The notes below the pieces were generated by a model. It did not search any database and was not told the DNA's origin. It worked only from the letters and a program-made list of their open reading frames with translations. A program made the translations under genes and the position numbers. DNA of 64,000 nt, from assembly GCF_900129195.1 (NCBI RefSeq), contig NZ_FQUY01000009.1, forward strand, positions 1-64,000, in the 5' to 3' direction. The DNA is from Desulforamulus putei DSM 12395 (GTDB taxonomy: Bacteria; Bacillota; Desulfotomaculia; Desulfotomaculales; Desulfotomaculaceae). This document shows, in pieces, positions 18,645 through 28,218 of the stretch. Numbering within the stretch: position 1 is the stretch's first letter; every line of letters begins with the position of its first letter.

Positions 18645-19132
18645 GGCAGATCGCCTGCCTCTTTAACAAATTTGTTAACCAGATCCTTATGAATGTCACC
18701 ATTGAGTTTCTGGTCGATAATTTTGCCAGCCACCAAAATGGAGAGTGTAGCAACCTGGTCCCTGAGTTCGGCCACGGCCTTTTCCTTTTCACGCTGGATT
18801 TCGGCTAGGGCGCTGTCTTTCACACGGGCAGCTTCCGCTTTGGCTGCCTCGATGATCTGCTGGGCCTGTTCTTCAGCATTCTTGGTAGCCCGGGCCATCA
18901 TTTCAGCGGCCTGTTCACGGGAACGCTGCAGTTCGGCCTGTAAAGCGGCGCGCATTTGTTCTGCCTGCTTTTTATCTTCTTCGGCCGCAGCAATGCTGCT
19001 TTCGATCAGTTCCCTGCGTTTTTCCAGCATGTTCATAAACGGCTTGTAGGCCACCGCCCGGAGCAGGATTAATAAGACCAGGAAGTTGAACATCTGGGCT
19101 AATAACGTAGCATTAAAACCTAAGCTCTCCAC
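18638..19132 (-). CDS. atpF: F1Fo ATP synthase b subunit
   Basis: A 164-residue b subunit with one N-terminal transmembrane helix (F-N-F-L-V-L-L-I-L-L-R) and a long Ala/Glu/Lys coiled coil. I place the start at the GTG reading (M)ESLGFNATLLAQ, because GGAAGGAGGG sits about 5 bases upstream. A longer frame from a TTG at 19207 would add 25 residues that run through this ribosome-binding site. The b dimer is the peripheral stator. Confidence 0.93.
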   Translation of the reverse strand: MESLGFNATLLAQMFNFLVLLILLRAVAYKPFMNMLEKRRELIESSIAAAEEDKKQAEQMRAALQAELQRSREQAAEMMARATKNAEEQAQQIIEAAKAEAARVKDSALAEIQREKEKAVAELRDQVATLSILVAGKIIDQKLNGDIHKDLVNKFVKEAGDLPC

Positions 19133-19247
19133 AAATTCCCCTCCTTCCGTCTGGGCGGACAATAAGGAAGGCGACTGCGGGCTTGGAGACAGCGTTAAGC
19201 CCGCCAAATCGCCCCCGTCCTTAAAAAAACTAGACTATCCTTCAAAA

Positions 19248-19487
19248 TTAACCAATCTTACCAAACAGCATGAAGGCAAGAACTACGGCGATAATGGGGA
19301 TAGATTCGATCAGACCTACGGAAATAAACATGGTGGTTTGAATGGTACCTTTAGCTTCGGGCTGACGGGCAATGCTTTCGATGGCTTTGCCGGTGCAGAT
19401 ACCGTCACCAACAGCGGCACCCAGAGCGCCTAAACCTACGGCCAGGCCGGTAGCGATGGCAGCAGCAGCAGTTACTTCCATTTCCAT
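19248..19487 (-). CDS. atpE: F1Fo ATP synthase c subunit
   Basis: The 79-residue proteolipid forming the membrane rotor ring: two transmembrane helices joined by the polar loop A-R-Q-P-E-A-K-G. The ion-carrying carboxylate is Glu61 in G-L-I-E-S-I-P-I-I. Ser62 follows as in sodium-type rings, but the helix-1 glutamine of sodium enzymes is replaced by Asp28 (A-V-G-D-G). I therefore infer proton coupling. Strong ribosome-binding site upstream. Confidence 0.96.
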   Translation of the reverse strand: MEMEVTAAAAIATGLAVGLGALGAAVGDGICTGKAIESIARQPEAKGTIQTTMFISVGLIESIPIIAVVLAFMLFGKIG

Positions 19488-19523
19488 TTCCCCTCCTTTC
19501 GTAAGATGTTCATCACTTAAAAC

Positions 19524-20321
19524 CTAGTGGTGGTCAGCAGCATCGTGATGAGCGGCGAACTGTGATACGTAGGCGATGGTCAGCATCGAGAAAACGAATG
19601 CTTGCACAAAACCGACAAACACCGAGAACGCCAACCAAATAACCGACGGGATAAATCCGCCGAATACATAGGCGTTTATGTTGATCAGACCTAACAGTAC
19701 AGCGATCAGCACTTCACCGGCAAAGATGTTGCCGTAAAGACGGAAGGCCAGCGTCACCGGTCTGGCCACTTCTTCGATCAGGTGCAGAACCACGAAGGGT
19801 TTAAAGGGTTGGAAGTAGTGGCCGATGTGACCGCCGAGACCGTTGGATTTGATGCCGTGGTAATGAATTAAAAAGACAACGATTAAAGCTAAACCAAAGG
19901 TTGTGTTTTTATCTGCCGTGGGTGAACTTAACGTGGGTATCAGACCCAGCAGGTTGGCAAAGGCGATATAGGTAAAGAATGTTACGATGATGGGCAGCAT
20001 AGCATTACCCAGCTTGTTTTTACCCAGGTTGGCAAACACCTGCCCGCCCAGGAATTCCCACAGCAATTCAAAGGTAGCCTGTCCTTTACCGGGGCTTCTG
20101 ACGTTCAGATTTCTCGTGCAGGCCCAGGCAAAGAGCAATACAATGGCCATGGTGATCCAGGTCATGATCATGGTCCTGGGGCTGATGCTGAGGCCCATGA
20201 TGTGCCAGTACTTGTCGTACTCCGAGAACAGCGGAATTCCCCAGTAGTTCAGGGCCACTTCCACCTGGTGCAGCATATCATGATGCTCTGCTGCATGCGC
20301 AGCTCCCGCCGCAGCGCTCAT
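19524..20321 (-). CDS. atpB: F1Fo ATP synthase a subunit
   Basis: The 265-residue membrane stator with five to six transmembrane segments. The essential arginine is in R-P-V-T-L-A-F-R-L-Y-G-N-I-F-A-G-E. The N- and C-terminal His-rich tails (H-A-A-E-H-H-D, H-H-D-A-A-D-H-H) are unusual but outside the conserved core. The start overlaps the atpI stop by 4 bases. Confidence 0.96.
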   Translation of the reverse strand: MSAAAGAAHAAEHHDMLHQVEVALNYWGIPLFSEYDKYWHIMGLSISPRTMIMTWITMAIVLLFAWACTRNLNVRSPGKGQATFELLWEFLGGQVFANLGKNKLGNAMLPIIVTFFTYIAFANLLGLIPTLSSPTADKNTTFGLALIVVFLIHYHGIKSNGLGGHIGHYFQPFKPFVVLHLIEEVARPVTLAFRLYGNIFAGEVLIAVLLGLININAYVFGGFIPSVIWLAFSVFVGFVQAFVFSMLTIAYVSQFAAHHDAADHH

Positions 20322-20776
20322 GCGTTTTCACCCCCTTCACGTTGAAATGAATTAACTTTATTTGCGAGGGCGTCTTTATTGAGGACGCTCTCTTTAAGCA
20401 ACGTGATCAGAAAATCGGATATCGACAGGACCGGGGCAACAAACAAGCCTACCGCTGCGGCATGCACGCTGACACTGGGAATTCTGACAGACAGCCACAG
20501 GGTGGCCATAATAAGGATCAGGCGGATAAAAAAGCCCCTGCGCATGTATGCAATTGCTTTACCCACATCTTTGATGGTGGAAGCCTTTTTAATTCTCTTG
20601 CTGAGAAGGATGGCGTTTTGCAAGCTGACCAGGGAACCGATCAAAAAGCCCTTATAAACGGCGTTTTGATAATCCACCACAACCGCCAGCGCCATCAAGG
20701 CCACCACAATGGCCGTGCATTTGACGGTGCGTTTCAGTTGCACTTCCAGACTCGGTATGGTAGTGGATCCCAGCAT
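20318..20776 (-). CDS. atpI: ATP synthase subunit I (AtpI)
   Basis: A 152-residue membrane protein with about four hydrophobic segments. AtpI proteins aid c-ring assembly. I start at MLGSTTIPSLEVQLKRTVKC; the upstream in-frame extension is an out-of-frame reading of atpZ and is rejected. The gene follows atpZ with a 4-base gap and overlaps atpB. Confidence 0.85.
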   Translation of the reverse strand: MLGSTTIPSLEVQLKRTVKCTAIVVALMALAVVVDYQNAVYKGFLIGSLVSLQNAILLSKRIKKASTIKDVGKAIAYMRRGFFIRLILIMATLWLSVRIPSVSVHAAAVGLFVAPVLSISDFLITLLKESVLNKDALANKVNSFQREGGENA

Positions 20777-20780
20777 CGAC

Positions 20781-21011
20781 TCACCCCTTGTCTTTCTTGC
20801 GGAAGGTTTCCAGCGTATGGTAGACCCCCCACATCCCCCCGGCCATACCCAGCAGCAGCCCTGCCAGCATGAACCAGGGAGCGGTATCCAGCTTGCTGTC
20901 CAGCCACCGCCCTCCCATGAAGCCGGCAACCGTAGCGGCCGCGATCTCCACGCTGATGGACGATGCCAGCGCCAGTGCTCTAAGCGGGTCTCCTTTACCT
21001 TTTCCACTCAT
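20781..21011 (-). CDS. atpZ: AtpZ/AtpI-family small membrane protein
   Basis: A 76-residue protein with two transmembrane helices (A-A-A-T-V-A-G-F-M-G-G-R-W-L-D and P-W-F-M-L-A-G-L-L-L-G-M-A-G-G), the pattern of the AtpZ family encoded first in many atp operons and proposed to help Fo assembly or magnesium entry. It opens the operon here. Confidence 0.85.
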   Translation of the reverse strand: MSGKGKGDPLRALALASSISVEIAAATVAGFMGGRWLDSKLDTAPWFMLAGLLLGMAGGMWGVYHTLETFRKKDKG

Positions 21012-21330
21012 GGCTTTTGGGTATTCCTTTCGGGTCCAGTTGCCAGCCTTGCGGGTATTGCTTTTGGGTCCCGCTGTTGGCTGTTGCTAGCATTTGGCTT
21101 TTGTCATTACCCCGGGTCGCGGAAACGGACCATGTTAATTCCATTATTCACAATATGTGCCACCAGTTGGGAGTATAACTTTGTCAGCCAGACGCCAATC
21201 TTGTGAGGTTTGATATATAACTTCTACAAGATTTTCATTATTCCTCCAGCCGGTTAGGGATTTTAGGCAATTTTTTAAATTATTTTTTAATCTGACAACT
21301 TTCATGCAACTCCGACAGGCCGATTTTGCC
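21012..21330. repeat. atp upstream gap with GGGTATTCCTTT and short-word repeats
   Basis: Next to the atpZ start lies GGGTATTCCTTTCGGGTCC, a GGGTATTGCTTTTGGGTCCC copy and the words TGTTGGCTGTTGCTAGC. The remaining AT-rich part (about 21130-21300) should hold the atp promoter, but I could not pick a convincing -35/-10 pair. Confidence 0.6.
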
Positions 21331-22485
21331 TTATTTTTTGGGCAAAAATTCCTCCGGCCGGCCTTCTGTTAAATGAAATTTGTAACAAAGGAAATCCGCA
21401 ATCCGCTTGGCAGCCAGACCGTCCCCGTAGGGGTTAACCGCCTCGGCCATGGCTTTGTAGGCCTCGGGGTTATTCAACAATTCTTTTGTGACAGACAGAA
21501 CAACCTCCCGGTCGGTGCCGACCAGTTTTACGGTGCCTGCCTCAACGGCCTCCGGCCGCTCGGTGGTGCTGCGCAGGACTAAGACGGGCTTGCCCAGGGA
21601 AGGCGCTTCTTCCTGCAGGCCCCCCGAATCCGTCAGCACCAGGTAGCAGCGCTGCATCAGGTTGATAAAGGGCTCGTACTGGAGGGGCTCGATGAGGTGC
21701 ACCCTGGGTATGTTGCCCAGGATTTCGTTGACCACTCGGCGGACGGCGGGATTCCTGTGTACCGGGAAGACAATTTCGACATCCGGGTAAGTTTCGACAA
21801 TTTCTTTAAGGGCCCGGTAGATGTCGCGCATGGGCTGGCCCAGGTTTTCCCTGCGGTGGGTGGTTACCAGCAGGACACGCTGTCTGCCAAAATCTATATT
21901 ATTCAAAAGGGGATCGGAAAATACATAGTTTTCTTTGACGGTTGCCTTTAAGGCATCAATGACGGTGTTGCCGGTGACGAAAATGTTGTCCGGATTGACG
22001 TTTTCCTTAATCAGATTTTGCATGGCCCTTTCGGTGGGCGCAAAATGGTATTCGGCCAGGGCCCCGGTAAGGTGACGGTTCATTTCCTCCGGAAAGGGGG
22101 AGTATTTGTTATGGGTGCGCAGGCCGGCCTCCACGTGGCCCACGGGAATTTGCCGGTAGTAGGCCGCCAGGGCCGCCGCAAAGGTGGTGGTGGTGTCGCC
22201 ATGCACCAGCACCAGGTCCGGGTTGCTGTCTATGAGGACGTCTTTCAGCCCCTCCAGGGCGCGGACGGTGACGTCGTAGAGGGTCTGTCCCTCCTGCATG
22301 ATATTGAGGTCGTAGTCCGGGACGATATCAAACAGTTCCAGGACCTGGTCCAGCATTTCTCTATGCTGCGCGGTTACAGCAACCAGGGACCGGATTTTAT
22401 CGGGCCTGCTGTTGAGTTCTTTTACTAATGGGGCCATTTTGATGGCCTCGGGGCGGGTGCCGAAAACGGTGAGAATTTTGAGCAT
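21331..22485 (-). CDS. wecB: UDP-N-acetylglucosamine 2-epimerase (non-hydrolysing)
   Basis: A 384-residue enzyme interconverting UDP-GlcNAc and UDP-ManNAc for wall teichoic or other surface polymers (MnaA in B. subtilis). It shows [22 protein letters not shown] and [17 protein letters not shown], the catalytic and UDP-binding motifs of the family. The gene directly precedes the atp operon, a position conserved in many Firmicutes. Confidence 0.95.
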   Translation of the reverse strand: MLKILTVFGTRPEAIKMAPLVKELNSRPDKIRSLVAVTAQHREMLDQVLELFDIVPDYDLNIMQEGQTLYDVTVRALEGLKDVLIDSNPDLVLVHGDTTTTFAAALAAYYRQIPVGHVEAGLRTHNKYSPFPEEMNRHLTGALAEYHFAPTERAMQNLIKENVNPDNIFVTGNTVIDALKATVKENYVFSDPLLNNIDFGRQRVLLVTTHRRENLGQPMRDIYRALKEIVETYPDVEIVFPVHRNPAVRRVVNEILGNIPRVHLIEPLQYEPFINLMQRCYLVLTDSGGLQEEAPSLGKPVLVLRSTTERPEAVEAGTVKLVGTDREVVLSVTKELLNNPEAYKAMAEAVNPYGDGLAAKRIADFLCYKFHLTEGRPEEFLPKK

Positions 22486-22519
22486 ATTTAGCCTCCTGGG
22501 TAATGCTTTTGGCCATTGG

Positions 22520-22840
22520 CTATTGGCCGTTGGTTTTTAGGTATCCTTTTTTAACAAGCTTGCTGATATGCTGTTCCCGGGCCTTTTCTATGTTTACGCC
22601 GTAGTGTTCCTCCAAAACGAACATCATGCTGACGGCGGTTTGGGCTACGTCCAGCAGTTCTTTGGTGATCAGTTCCATAACTTCTTTTTCCTCCCACCTT
22701 GCCTGCTCCCCGCTCATGCCTCTGAGCTTGCCGATGGCCTGGGCCAGCTCGCCGGCCTCTTCCATGAGTTTCAGGGCGGTGGACTCCATGGTGGGCGAGA
22801 GGTTATTCAGTTTTGGCAGGGCAATGGTTTTCGTAAGCAT
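22520..22840 (-). CDS. MazG-like nucleotide pyrophosphohydrolase family protein
   Basis: A 106-residue, all-helical protein with a MazG-type [12 protein letters not shown] motif and a distal E-L-L-D-V-A-Q-T motif, the magnesium-binding E-x-x-E and E-x-x-D pattern. Such enzymes hydrolyse non-canonical or surplus NTPs. I start at [14 protein letters not shown] because GAGAGGAGG lies 6-7 bases upstream. Substrate unknown. Confidence 0.75.
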   Translation of the reverse strand: MLTKTIALPKLNNLSPTMESTALKLMEEAGELAQAIGKLRGMSGEQARWEEKEVMELITKELLDVAQTAVSMMFVLEEHYGVNIEKAREQHISKLVKKGYLKTNGQ

Positions 22841-22865
22841 AGCTTGCCTCCTCTCCCCCAGCAGG

Positions 22866-22898
22866 GAATTCAAGTTGGGGACGGTTCTTAACTTGAAA
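22866..22898. repeat. Palindrome with GGGGACGGTTCTT core
   Basis: GAATTCAAGTTGGGGACGG and TTCTTAACTTGAA form a small imperfect hairpin whose loop is the GGGGACGGTTCT word found also at 38228, 45953 and 60948. It lies between the MazG-like gene and comEB. Confidence 0.8.
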
Positions 22899-22913
22899 AG
22901 GGGGCTGACCCCT

Positions 22914-23357
22914 CTACGAGGGGAGTTTTATGAGTTCCACTTTGGCTTCTTGAAAGATTTTCAGGGACAGTTCGTCGGGGTAGTCGCCGGCAAAAATGAC
23001 TTTTTTGATCCCGGCGTTGACGATCATTTTACTGCACATGACGCAAGGCTGGTTGGTGACGTAGATGATACTGCCCCGGATGGCGGTGCCGTGGACCGCT
23101 GCCTGGATAATGGCATTTTGCTCCGCATGCAGGCCACGGCATAGTTCGTGGCGCTGGCCGGAGGGGATGCTCATTTGTTCCCGCAGGCAGCCGATTTCCA
23201 GGCAGTGGGCCAATCCGGCGGGAGCGCCGTTGTAGCCGGTGGCCAGGATGCGGTTGTCCTTCACAATGACAGCTCCCACTTTGCGGCGCAAACAAGTAGA
23301 ACGGGCGGCAACCACCCGGGTAATTTCCATAAAATATTCATCCCAGGAAGGGCGCAT
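22914..23357 (-). CDS. comEB: Deoxycytidylate deaminase (ComEB-like)
   Basis: A 147-residue zinc-dependent dCMP deaminase making dUMP for thymidylate synthesis. Zinc and catalytic motifs are [11 protein letters not shown] and [10 protein letters not shown] start at [18 protein letters not shown], which has GACAGGAGG upstream; a longer frame would translate the adjacent repeat cluster and is rejected. Confidence 0.92.
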   Translation of the reverse strand: MRPSWDEYFMEITRVVAARSTCLRRKVGAVIVKDNRILATGYNGAPAGLAHCLEIGCLREQMSIPSGQRHELCRGLHAEQNAIIQAAVHGTAIRGSIIYVTNQPCVMCSKMIVNAGIKKVIFAGDYPDELSLKIFQEAKVELIKLPS

Positions 23358-23384
23358 GGCTCGAACCTCCTGTCGTTCTTTGGG

Positions 23385-23552
23385 GTCATGTCTGGGCTTA
23401 TGCTGCTTTTCTCTTGGGTCCTGCCCAAAAATACAGGACCCAAAAGTTCTACCCCAAAGCCCAGACCAGAACCCCAAAGTACTACCCAATAGCCCAGACA
23501 GGACCCTTGAGGAATGCTTCTCCGGCCCAGACTAGACCCGTAAGGAATACCC

Positions 23553-23555
<3 letters not shown>
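23385..23555. repeat. Imperfect palindrome cluster (CCCAGAC / GGACCC / AAGGAATACCC)
   Basis: The gap contains TTTGGGGTCATGTCTGGGC, several CCCAGAC-AGGACCC units and ends with GACCCGTAAGGAATACCCC flush with the TAG stop of glyA. It belongs to the GGGTATTCCTTTGGGGTC family described at 37186-37296. Confidence 0.75.
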
Positions 23556-24794
<1,239 letters not shown>

Positions 24795-24832
24795 AAGTGT
24801 CCTCTCCTTACAAAATTATAGTGGAAAAGCTT

Positions 24833-24866
24833 TTAGCCATCAGCCTTCAGCCGTCAGCCATCAGCT
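24833..24866. repeat. Short-word repeat array upstream of glyA
   Basis: AGCCATCAGCCTTCAGCC followed by GTCAGCCATCAGC: near-tandem copies of a (T/C)CAGCC word between rpiB and glyA. Confidence 0.8.
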
Positions 24867-24899
24867 TTTTTGATTGCATTTCTTTTTGGTCATAATTTT

Positions 24900-25358
24900 C
24901 TATAAGCTATACTTTTTCTCAATCTCAGAAATTTTGTTAACCCGTCTGGCGTGGCGGTCGCCGGCGAAGTCGGTGGTCATGAATTTTTCTACGATTTCTC
25001 TGGCTTTTTCCAGGTCGATAAACCGGGAGCCCAGGGTGACGACGTTGGCGTCGTTGTGTTCCCGGGCCAGGACCGCAATGGCGGGGTCGAAGACGTTGGC
25101 GGCGCGGACGCCGGGAACTTTATTGACGGCAATGGCCATGCCTACGCCGGTGCCGCAGATGAGGATGCCCCGCTGGCATTCGCCGGAACGGATCTTTTCT
25201 CCCACTGCCAGTGCAAAGTCGGGATAATCGCAGGACTCTGTGCCCTGGCAGCCCATATCCTGAACAAAGTAGCCCCTGCCTTGCAGGTACTGGCGAATTT
25301 GTTCCTTCATCTCAAAACCGGCATGGTCACTGCCAAGAACCACTGAAATTTTATTCAT
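24900..25358 (-). CDS. rpiB: Ribose-5-phosphate isomerase B
   Basis: A 152-residue RpiB/LacAB-family isomerase linking ribose-5-phosphate and ribulose-5-phosphate. Motifs: G-S-D-H-A-G-F-E-M-K near the N-terminus, the active-site loop C-G-T-G-V-G-M-A-I-A-V-N-K and D-Y-P-D-F-A. Position beside the ywlE and glyA homologues matches B. subtilis ywlF. Confidence 0.95.
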   Translation of the reverse strand: MNKISVVLGSDHAGFEMKEQIRQYLQGRGYFVQDMGCQGTESCDYPDFALAVGEKIRSGECQRGILICGTGVGMAIAVNKVPGVRAANVFDPAIAVLAREHNDANVVTLGSRFIDLEKAREIVEKFMTTDFAGDRHARRVNKISEIEKKYSL

Positions 25359-25435
25359 CTTATAAAACCTCCATATCTGTCGATATTTGTTTCTTCGTCG
25401 AAGAGGGTAATTCCTTTGTTTTTTGAAAATATGTT

Positions 25436-25906
25436 TTAAGGTTTGTTTTGTTCATTGTTCAGTTTCTGCAATACCTTGCGGATCAAGGCTTTTATCTCCT
25501 CGGCGCAGCGGCGGTAGTTGTCCACCGGGCTGCCGTAAGGATCGGCAATATCGCCCGGAACGCCCGCAAATTCTCCCAGGGTAAAGACTTTTCCTTGGGC
25601 ATCCGGCAGCAGGTTCAGTACTTGCCTGCGGTGACTCTCGGTCATGGTCAGCACCAGGTCGGCCTCCTCCACCAGTTGGGGGGTTAATAAAGTGGCCCGG
25701 TGCCGGGAAAGTTCGATTCCCTGTTCCGCCAGGGCTTCTACGGCCTGGTCGGACGCTTTGTCCCCGGGCCAGGCCAGGGTGCCGGCCGAAAGAAACTGTA
25801 ATCCCGTAATCCCCATTTCCGATGCCACGGCCCGGGCCAGCGCCTCGGCCATGCTGCTGCGACAGGTATTTCCTGTACATACAAAAAGGACTTTCTTTGC
25901 CATCAT
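25436..25906 (-). CDS. ywlE: Protein-arginine phosphatase YwlE-type
   Basis: A 156-residue low-molecular-weight phosphatase. The P-loop reads V-C-T-G-N-T-C-R-S-S (Cys10, Arg16 in this numbering) and the general-acid loop is D-P-Y-G-S-P. Threonine after the catalytic cysteine is the residue that makes B. subtilis YwlE specific for phosphoarginine; tyrosine phosphatases have a bulkier residue there. The start is the ATG 7 bases after GGAGG. No McsB kinase is in view. Confidence 0.88.
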   Translation of the reverse strand: MMAKKVLFVCTGNTCRSSMAEALARAVASEMGITGLQFLSAGTLAWPGDKASDQAVEALAEQGIELSRHRATLLTPQLVEEADLVLTMTESHRRQVLNLLPDAQGKVFTLGEFAGVPGDIADPYGSPVDNYRRCAEEIKALIRKVLQKLNNEQNKP

Positions 25907-26015
25907 TTGCATTCCTCCGCTGGTAGTATTTCCGACGCCGGTAAGTACAATAAGAAAAAACTGTCCAAAATTGCCGTGGACAGTTGATTTTTATGTATGA
26001 TTTCTGCAATATCCC

Positions 26016-26555
26016 CTAAAAAAACAACTTAATACCTATCCCGGTCAGTATGACTCCTCCCGCCAACTGTGCCTTGTCGCCGATCCAACCGCCGACAAAT
26101 TTGCCCAGGGTGAGTCCGGCCAGAGTCATGGCCCCCGCCACCATACCGATGACTCCTGCAGCCAGGGCCAGAGAAACCTGCCGGGTTCCCAGGGTAAAGC
26201 CTACGCTGAGAGCATCCATGCTGACACTGGCAGACAGCAGAAGCAGTCCTCCGGTGTTGGTGATGACAAACCGGGGTTCTTCAAGGCCGGGTTTTAAGGC
26301 ATCCCAAATCATTTTCGCCCCCAGGTAGACCAGCAGCAGGGCCCCGGCAATGGAGGCCGCCTGACCCACTTTGCTTCCCAGAAAACCTCCCACATACCAG
26401 CCCAGCAGGGGCATGAAGATATGAAAAACCAGCACTGTCAGGCTGATAATGGCAATTTGCCGGCGGGTGACACCGGCCATGCCAATACCGACACATAAAG
26501 AAAAAGCATCCGACCCCAACGCAACGGCCAGGGCCAGCAGAGTAAAAAGATCCAA
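26016..26555 (-). CDS. mntP: Putative manganese efflux pump MntP
   Basis: A 179-residue, six-helix membrane protein of the DUF204/MntP family (ywlD position). Characteristic acidic residues lie in helix 1 (A-L-G-S-D-A-F-S-L) and in S-V-S-M-D-A-L-S-V-G-F-T-L-G, a duplicated D-A-(F/L)-S motif. I place the start at a TTG about 8 bases after AAGGA; the longer upstream frame would run through repeats. Manganese export is inferred from the family. Confidence 0.8.
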   Translation of the reverse strand: MDLFTLLALAVALGSDAFSLCVGIGMAGVTRRQIAIISLTVLVFHIFMPLLGWYVGGFLGSKVGQAASIAGALLLVYLGAKMIWDALKPGLEEPRFVITNTGGLLLLSASVSMDALSVGFTLGTRQVSLALAAGVIGMVAGAMTLAGLTLGKFVGGWIGDKAQLAGGVILTGIGIKLFF

Positions 26556-26576
26556 AGTAACACCGTCCTTGTCTTT

Positions 26577-26811
26577 GGGGGAATTCTTTGGGGTCAGGCC
26601 GTCGGCCTTTGGCCTTTGGCTGTGGGCCATCAGGGCTAATTTCTTCCGGGTTGATTATTCAAGCCATCGGCCATAGCTTTTTTCGTTAAGACTATTATCG
26701 GGTTATCTCAAATAGTGTTTCCCTAGCTACTATATGTATGTTTGAAGAAATAAAAAAATTATGCGCAGCGTCTAAAAGCCAATGGCCAGACCCCAAAGGA
26801 ATACCCCAAAG
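26577..26811. repeat. Composite repeat bounded by TTTGGGGTC and GACCCCAAAGGAATACCCC
   Basis: The gap between tsaC and mntP starts with TCTTTGGGGTCAGGCCGTC, contains GGCCTTTGGCCTTTGGC words, an AT-rich middle, then GCCAATGGCCAGACCCC and AAAGGAATACCCC next to the tsaC 3' end. The ends are inverted relative to each other. Confidence 0.7.
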
Positions 26812-26814
26812 CCC

Positions 26815-27879
26815 TCAGCACTTTACGATTTCCGAGGCGGCGCGGCGCAGGCGGTTCATGACCGCAAGGCCGATTCCCCGGGTTTCCATGCCTTCGGCCA
26901 GGATTACATCAACCTGCAGTTGATCAAACTGCCTCAACCGGCCAAAGAGTAACGCTGCGGCATCGGCAGGGTTTTTTCTGCGGCCCATGGTGAGTATCTT
27001 GGCTCCCCCGGCATACCCGGCAGCGGTTTCTTCGGTGGCCAGGATGCCCACCCGCTTGCCCCTGGCGGAAAGTTCCGCCGCGCGGCGGCTCAGGGCTTGC
27101 CGTACCTTTTCCGGCTCCCCTTCAAAAAGGATGACCGGAGCTGCCGGGGCATAGTGAATATATTTCATACCGGGGGAGCGGGGAACCTGGTCTTTGGATA
27201 ACTTTTCTCCCAACACCGACCGGTCAATGGCCACCTCTTTGAGAACCCCGGCCAGTTGTTCATAGGTGACCCCGCCGGGACGCAAGATGATCGGGCAAGG
27301 GCCGGTTAAGTCGAGGACCGTAGATTCCAAACCAAGGCCGGCAGGTCCGCCGTCCAGGATGGCATCCACCCGTCCCTCCAAATCGGCCAGGACATGGTCC
27401 GCGGTGGTGGGACTGGGGCGGCCGGACCGGTTGGCGCTGGGGGCTGCGATGGGTACACCAGCAGCCTTAATTAGGGCCAACGCCACCGGGTGACCGGGCA
27501 TCCGTACGGCCACGGTGTCCAGGCCCCCGGTCACTTGCTGCGGGATACCCCCGGCTTTGGGAACCACCAGGGTTAACGGCCCGGGCCAGAATTTTTCCAT
27601 CAAAAGCGGTGCCTGCGGCGGCAGGTTGCGGCTGAGGCGGTTGGCCATATCCAGGTCGGCCACGTGTAAAATTAATGGGTTGTCCGAGGGTCTGCCCTTG
27701 GCCCGGTAGATACCGGCCACAGCCTCACCGTCCAGGCCGTTGGCGCCCAGGCCATAGACCGTTTCCGTGGGAAAGGCCACCAGGCCTCCTTTTTTTATGA
27801 TCTCCGCCGCCCGGGAAATAATTTCCGGATCAGGTCTGTCGGGGTCCAGTTGCCACACCCGGGTACCGGTGTTTTTCAT
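26815..27879 (-). CDS. tsaC: Threonylcarbamoyl-AMP synthase (TsaC/Sua5)
   Basis: A 354-residue enzyme making threonylcarbamoyl-AMP for the t6A37 modification of ANN-decoding tRNAs. The N-terminal YrdC domain has G-G-L-V-A-F-P-T-E-T-V-Y-G-L-G, K-G-R-P-S-D-N-P-L and a C-terminal Sua5 domain (about 215-354), so it is the long Sua5 form. It corresponds to ywlC. Confidence 0.94.
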   Translation of the reverse strand: MKNTGTRVWQLDPDRPDPEIISRAAEIIKKGGLVAFPTETVYGLGANGLDGEAVAGIYRAKGRPSDNPLILHVADLDMANRLSRNLPPQAPLLMEKFWPGPLTLVVPKAGGIPQQVTGGLDTVAVRMPGHPVALALIKAAGVPIAAPSANRSGRPSPTTADHVLADLEGRVDAILDGGPAGLGLESTVLDLTGPCPIILRPGGVTYEQLAGVLKEVAIDRSVLGEKLSKDQVPRSPGMKYIHYAPAAPVILFEGEPEKVRQALSRRAAELSARGKRVGILATEETAAGYAGGAKILTMGRRKNPADAAALLFGRLRQFDQLQVDVILAEGMETRGIGLAVMNRLRRAASEIVKC

Positions 27880-27928
27880 TAGGCATCTCCGTCCTTACGG
27901 TGGAAATTATATCATGTTTTTGAGCTCT

Positions 27929-28012
27929 GCGCCATTGGCTGTTGGTTGTTGGTTGTTGGCCTTTGGCCTTTACCTGTTGGTCATTGGTTCTTGGTTGTTG
28001 GCTGTTGGACAC
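27929..28012. repeat. Short-word repeat array (TTGGCTGTTGG type)
   Basis: CATTGGCTGTTGGTTGTTGG is followed by GGCCTTTGGCC and TTGGTTGTTGGCTGTTGG, i.e. a long run of 7-8 base words. It sits between tsaC and the divergent nicO-type gene. Confidence 0.85.
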
Positions 28013-28106
28013 AGTTTTTTTAGAGAGGCGTGAATGCAGGCATTATTTGGCATAAATTGGTTTGACTCTTGAATACAATTTGGTAAAAACCGTTTCCTTA
28101 AGGGGC

Positions 28107-28192
28107 CAGGGCTAATAACTAATAGCCAAAGGCTAACGGCCAACAGTCAATGGCTAACGGCCAATGGCCGACCCCAAAGGAATACCCTTAAG
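28107..28192. repeat. Short-word array ending in GACCCCAAAGGAATACCC
   Basis: GCTAATAACTAATAGCC, AGGCTAACGGCCAACAG, TGGCTAACGGCCAATGGCC, then GACCCCAAAGGAATACCCTT. It ends just upstream of the plus-strand NicO-type gene ribosome-binding site. Confidence 0.85.
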
Positions 28193-28218
28193 CAAGCGCT
28201 GCACAGGAGGAATGAGCC

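Noticed and set aside
19248-19487. Sodium-type ATP synthase
   Set aside because: The helix-1 glutamine needed in known sodium-binding c rings is replaced by aspartate.
20777-21007. N-terminal extension of AtpI
   Set aside because: It is an out-of-frame reading of atpZ; the ATG at 20776 gives the normal family length.
22914-23489. A longer N-terminus for the dCMP deaminase
   Set aside because: The extra 44 residues translate the palindrome cluster; a good ribosome-binding site precedes the internal ATG at 23357.
24800-24835. TATAAT-containing promoter for glyA using a repeat-derived CTGATG as -35
   Set aside because: Spacing is good, but the transcript would start inside the ribosome-binding site, so it is unlikely to be the functional promoter.
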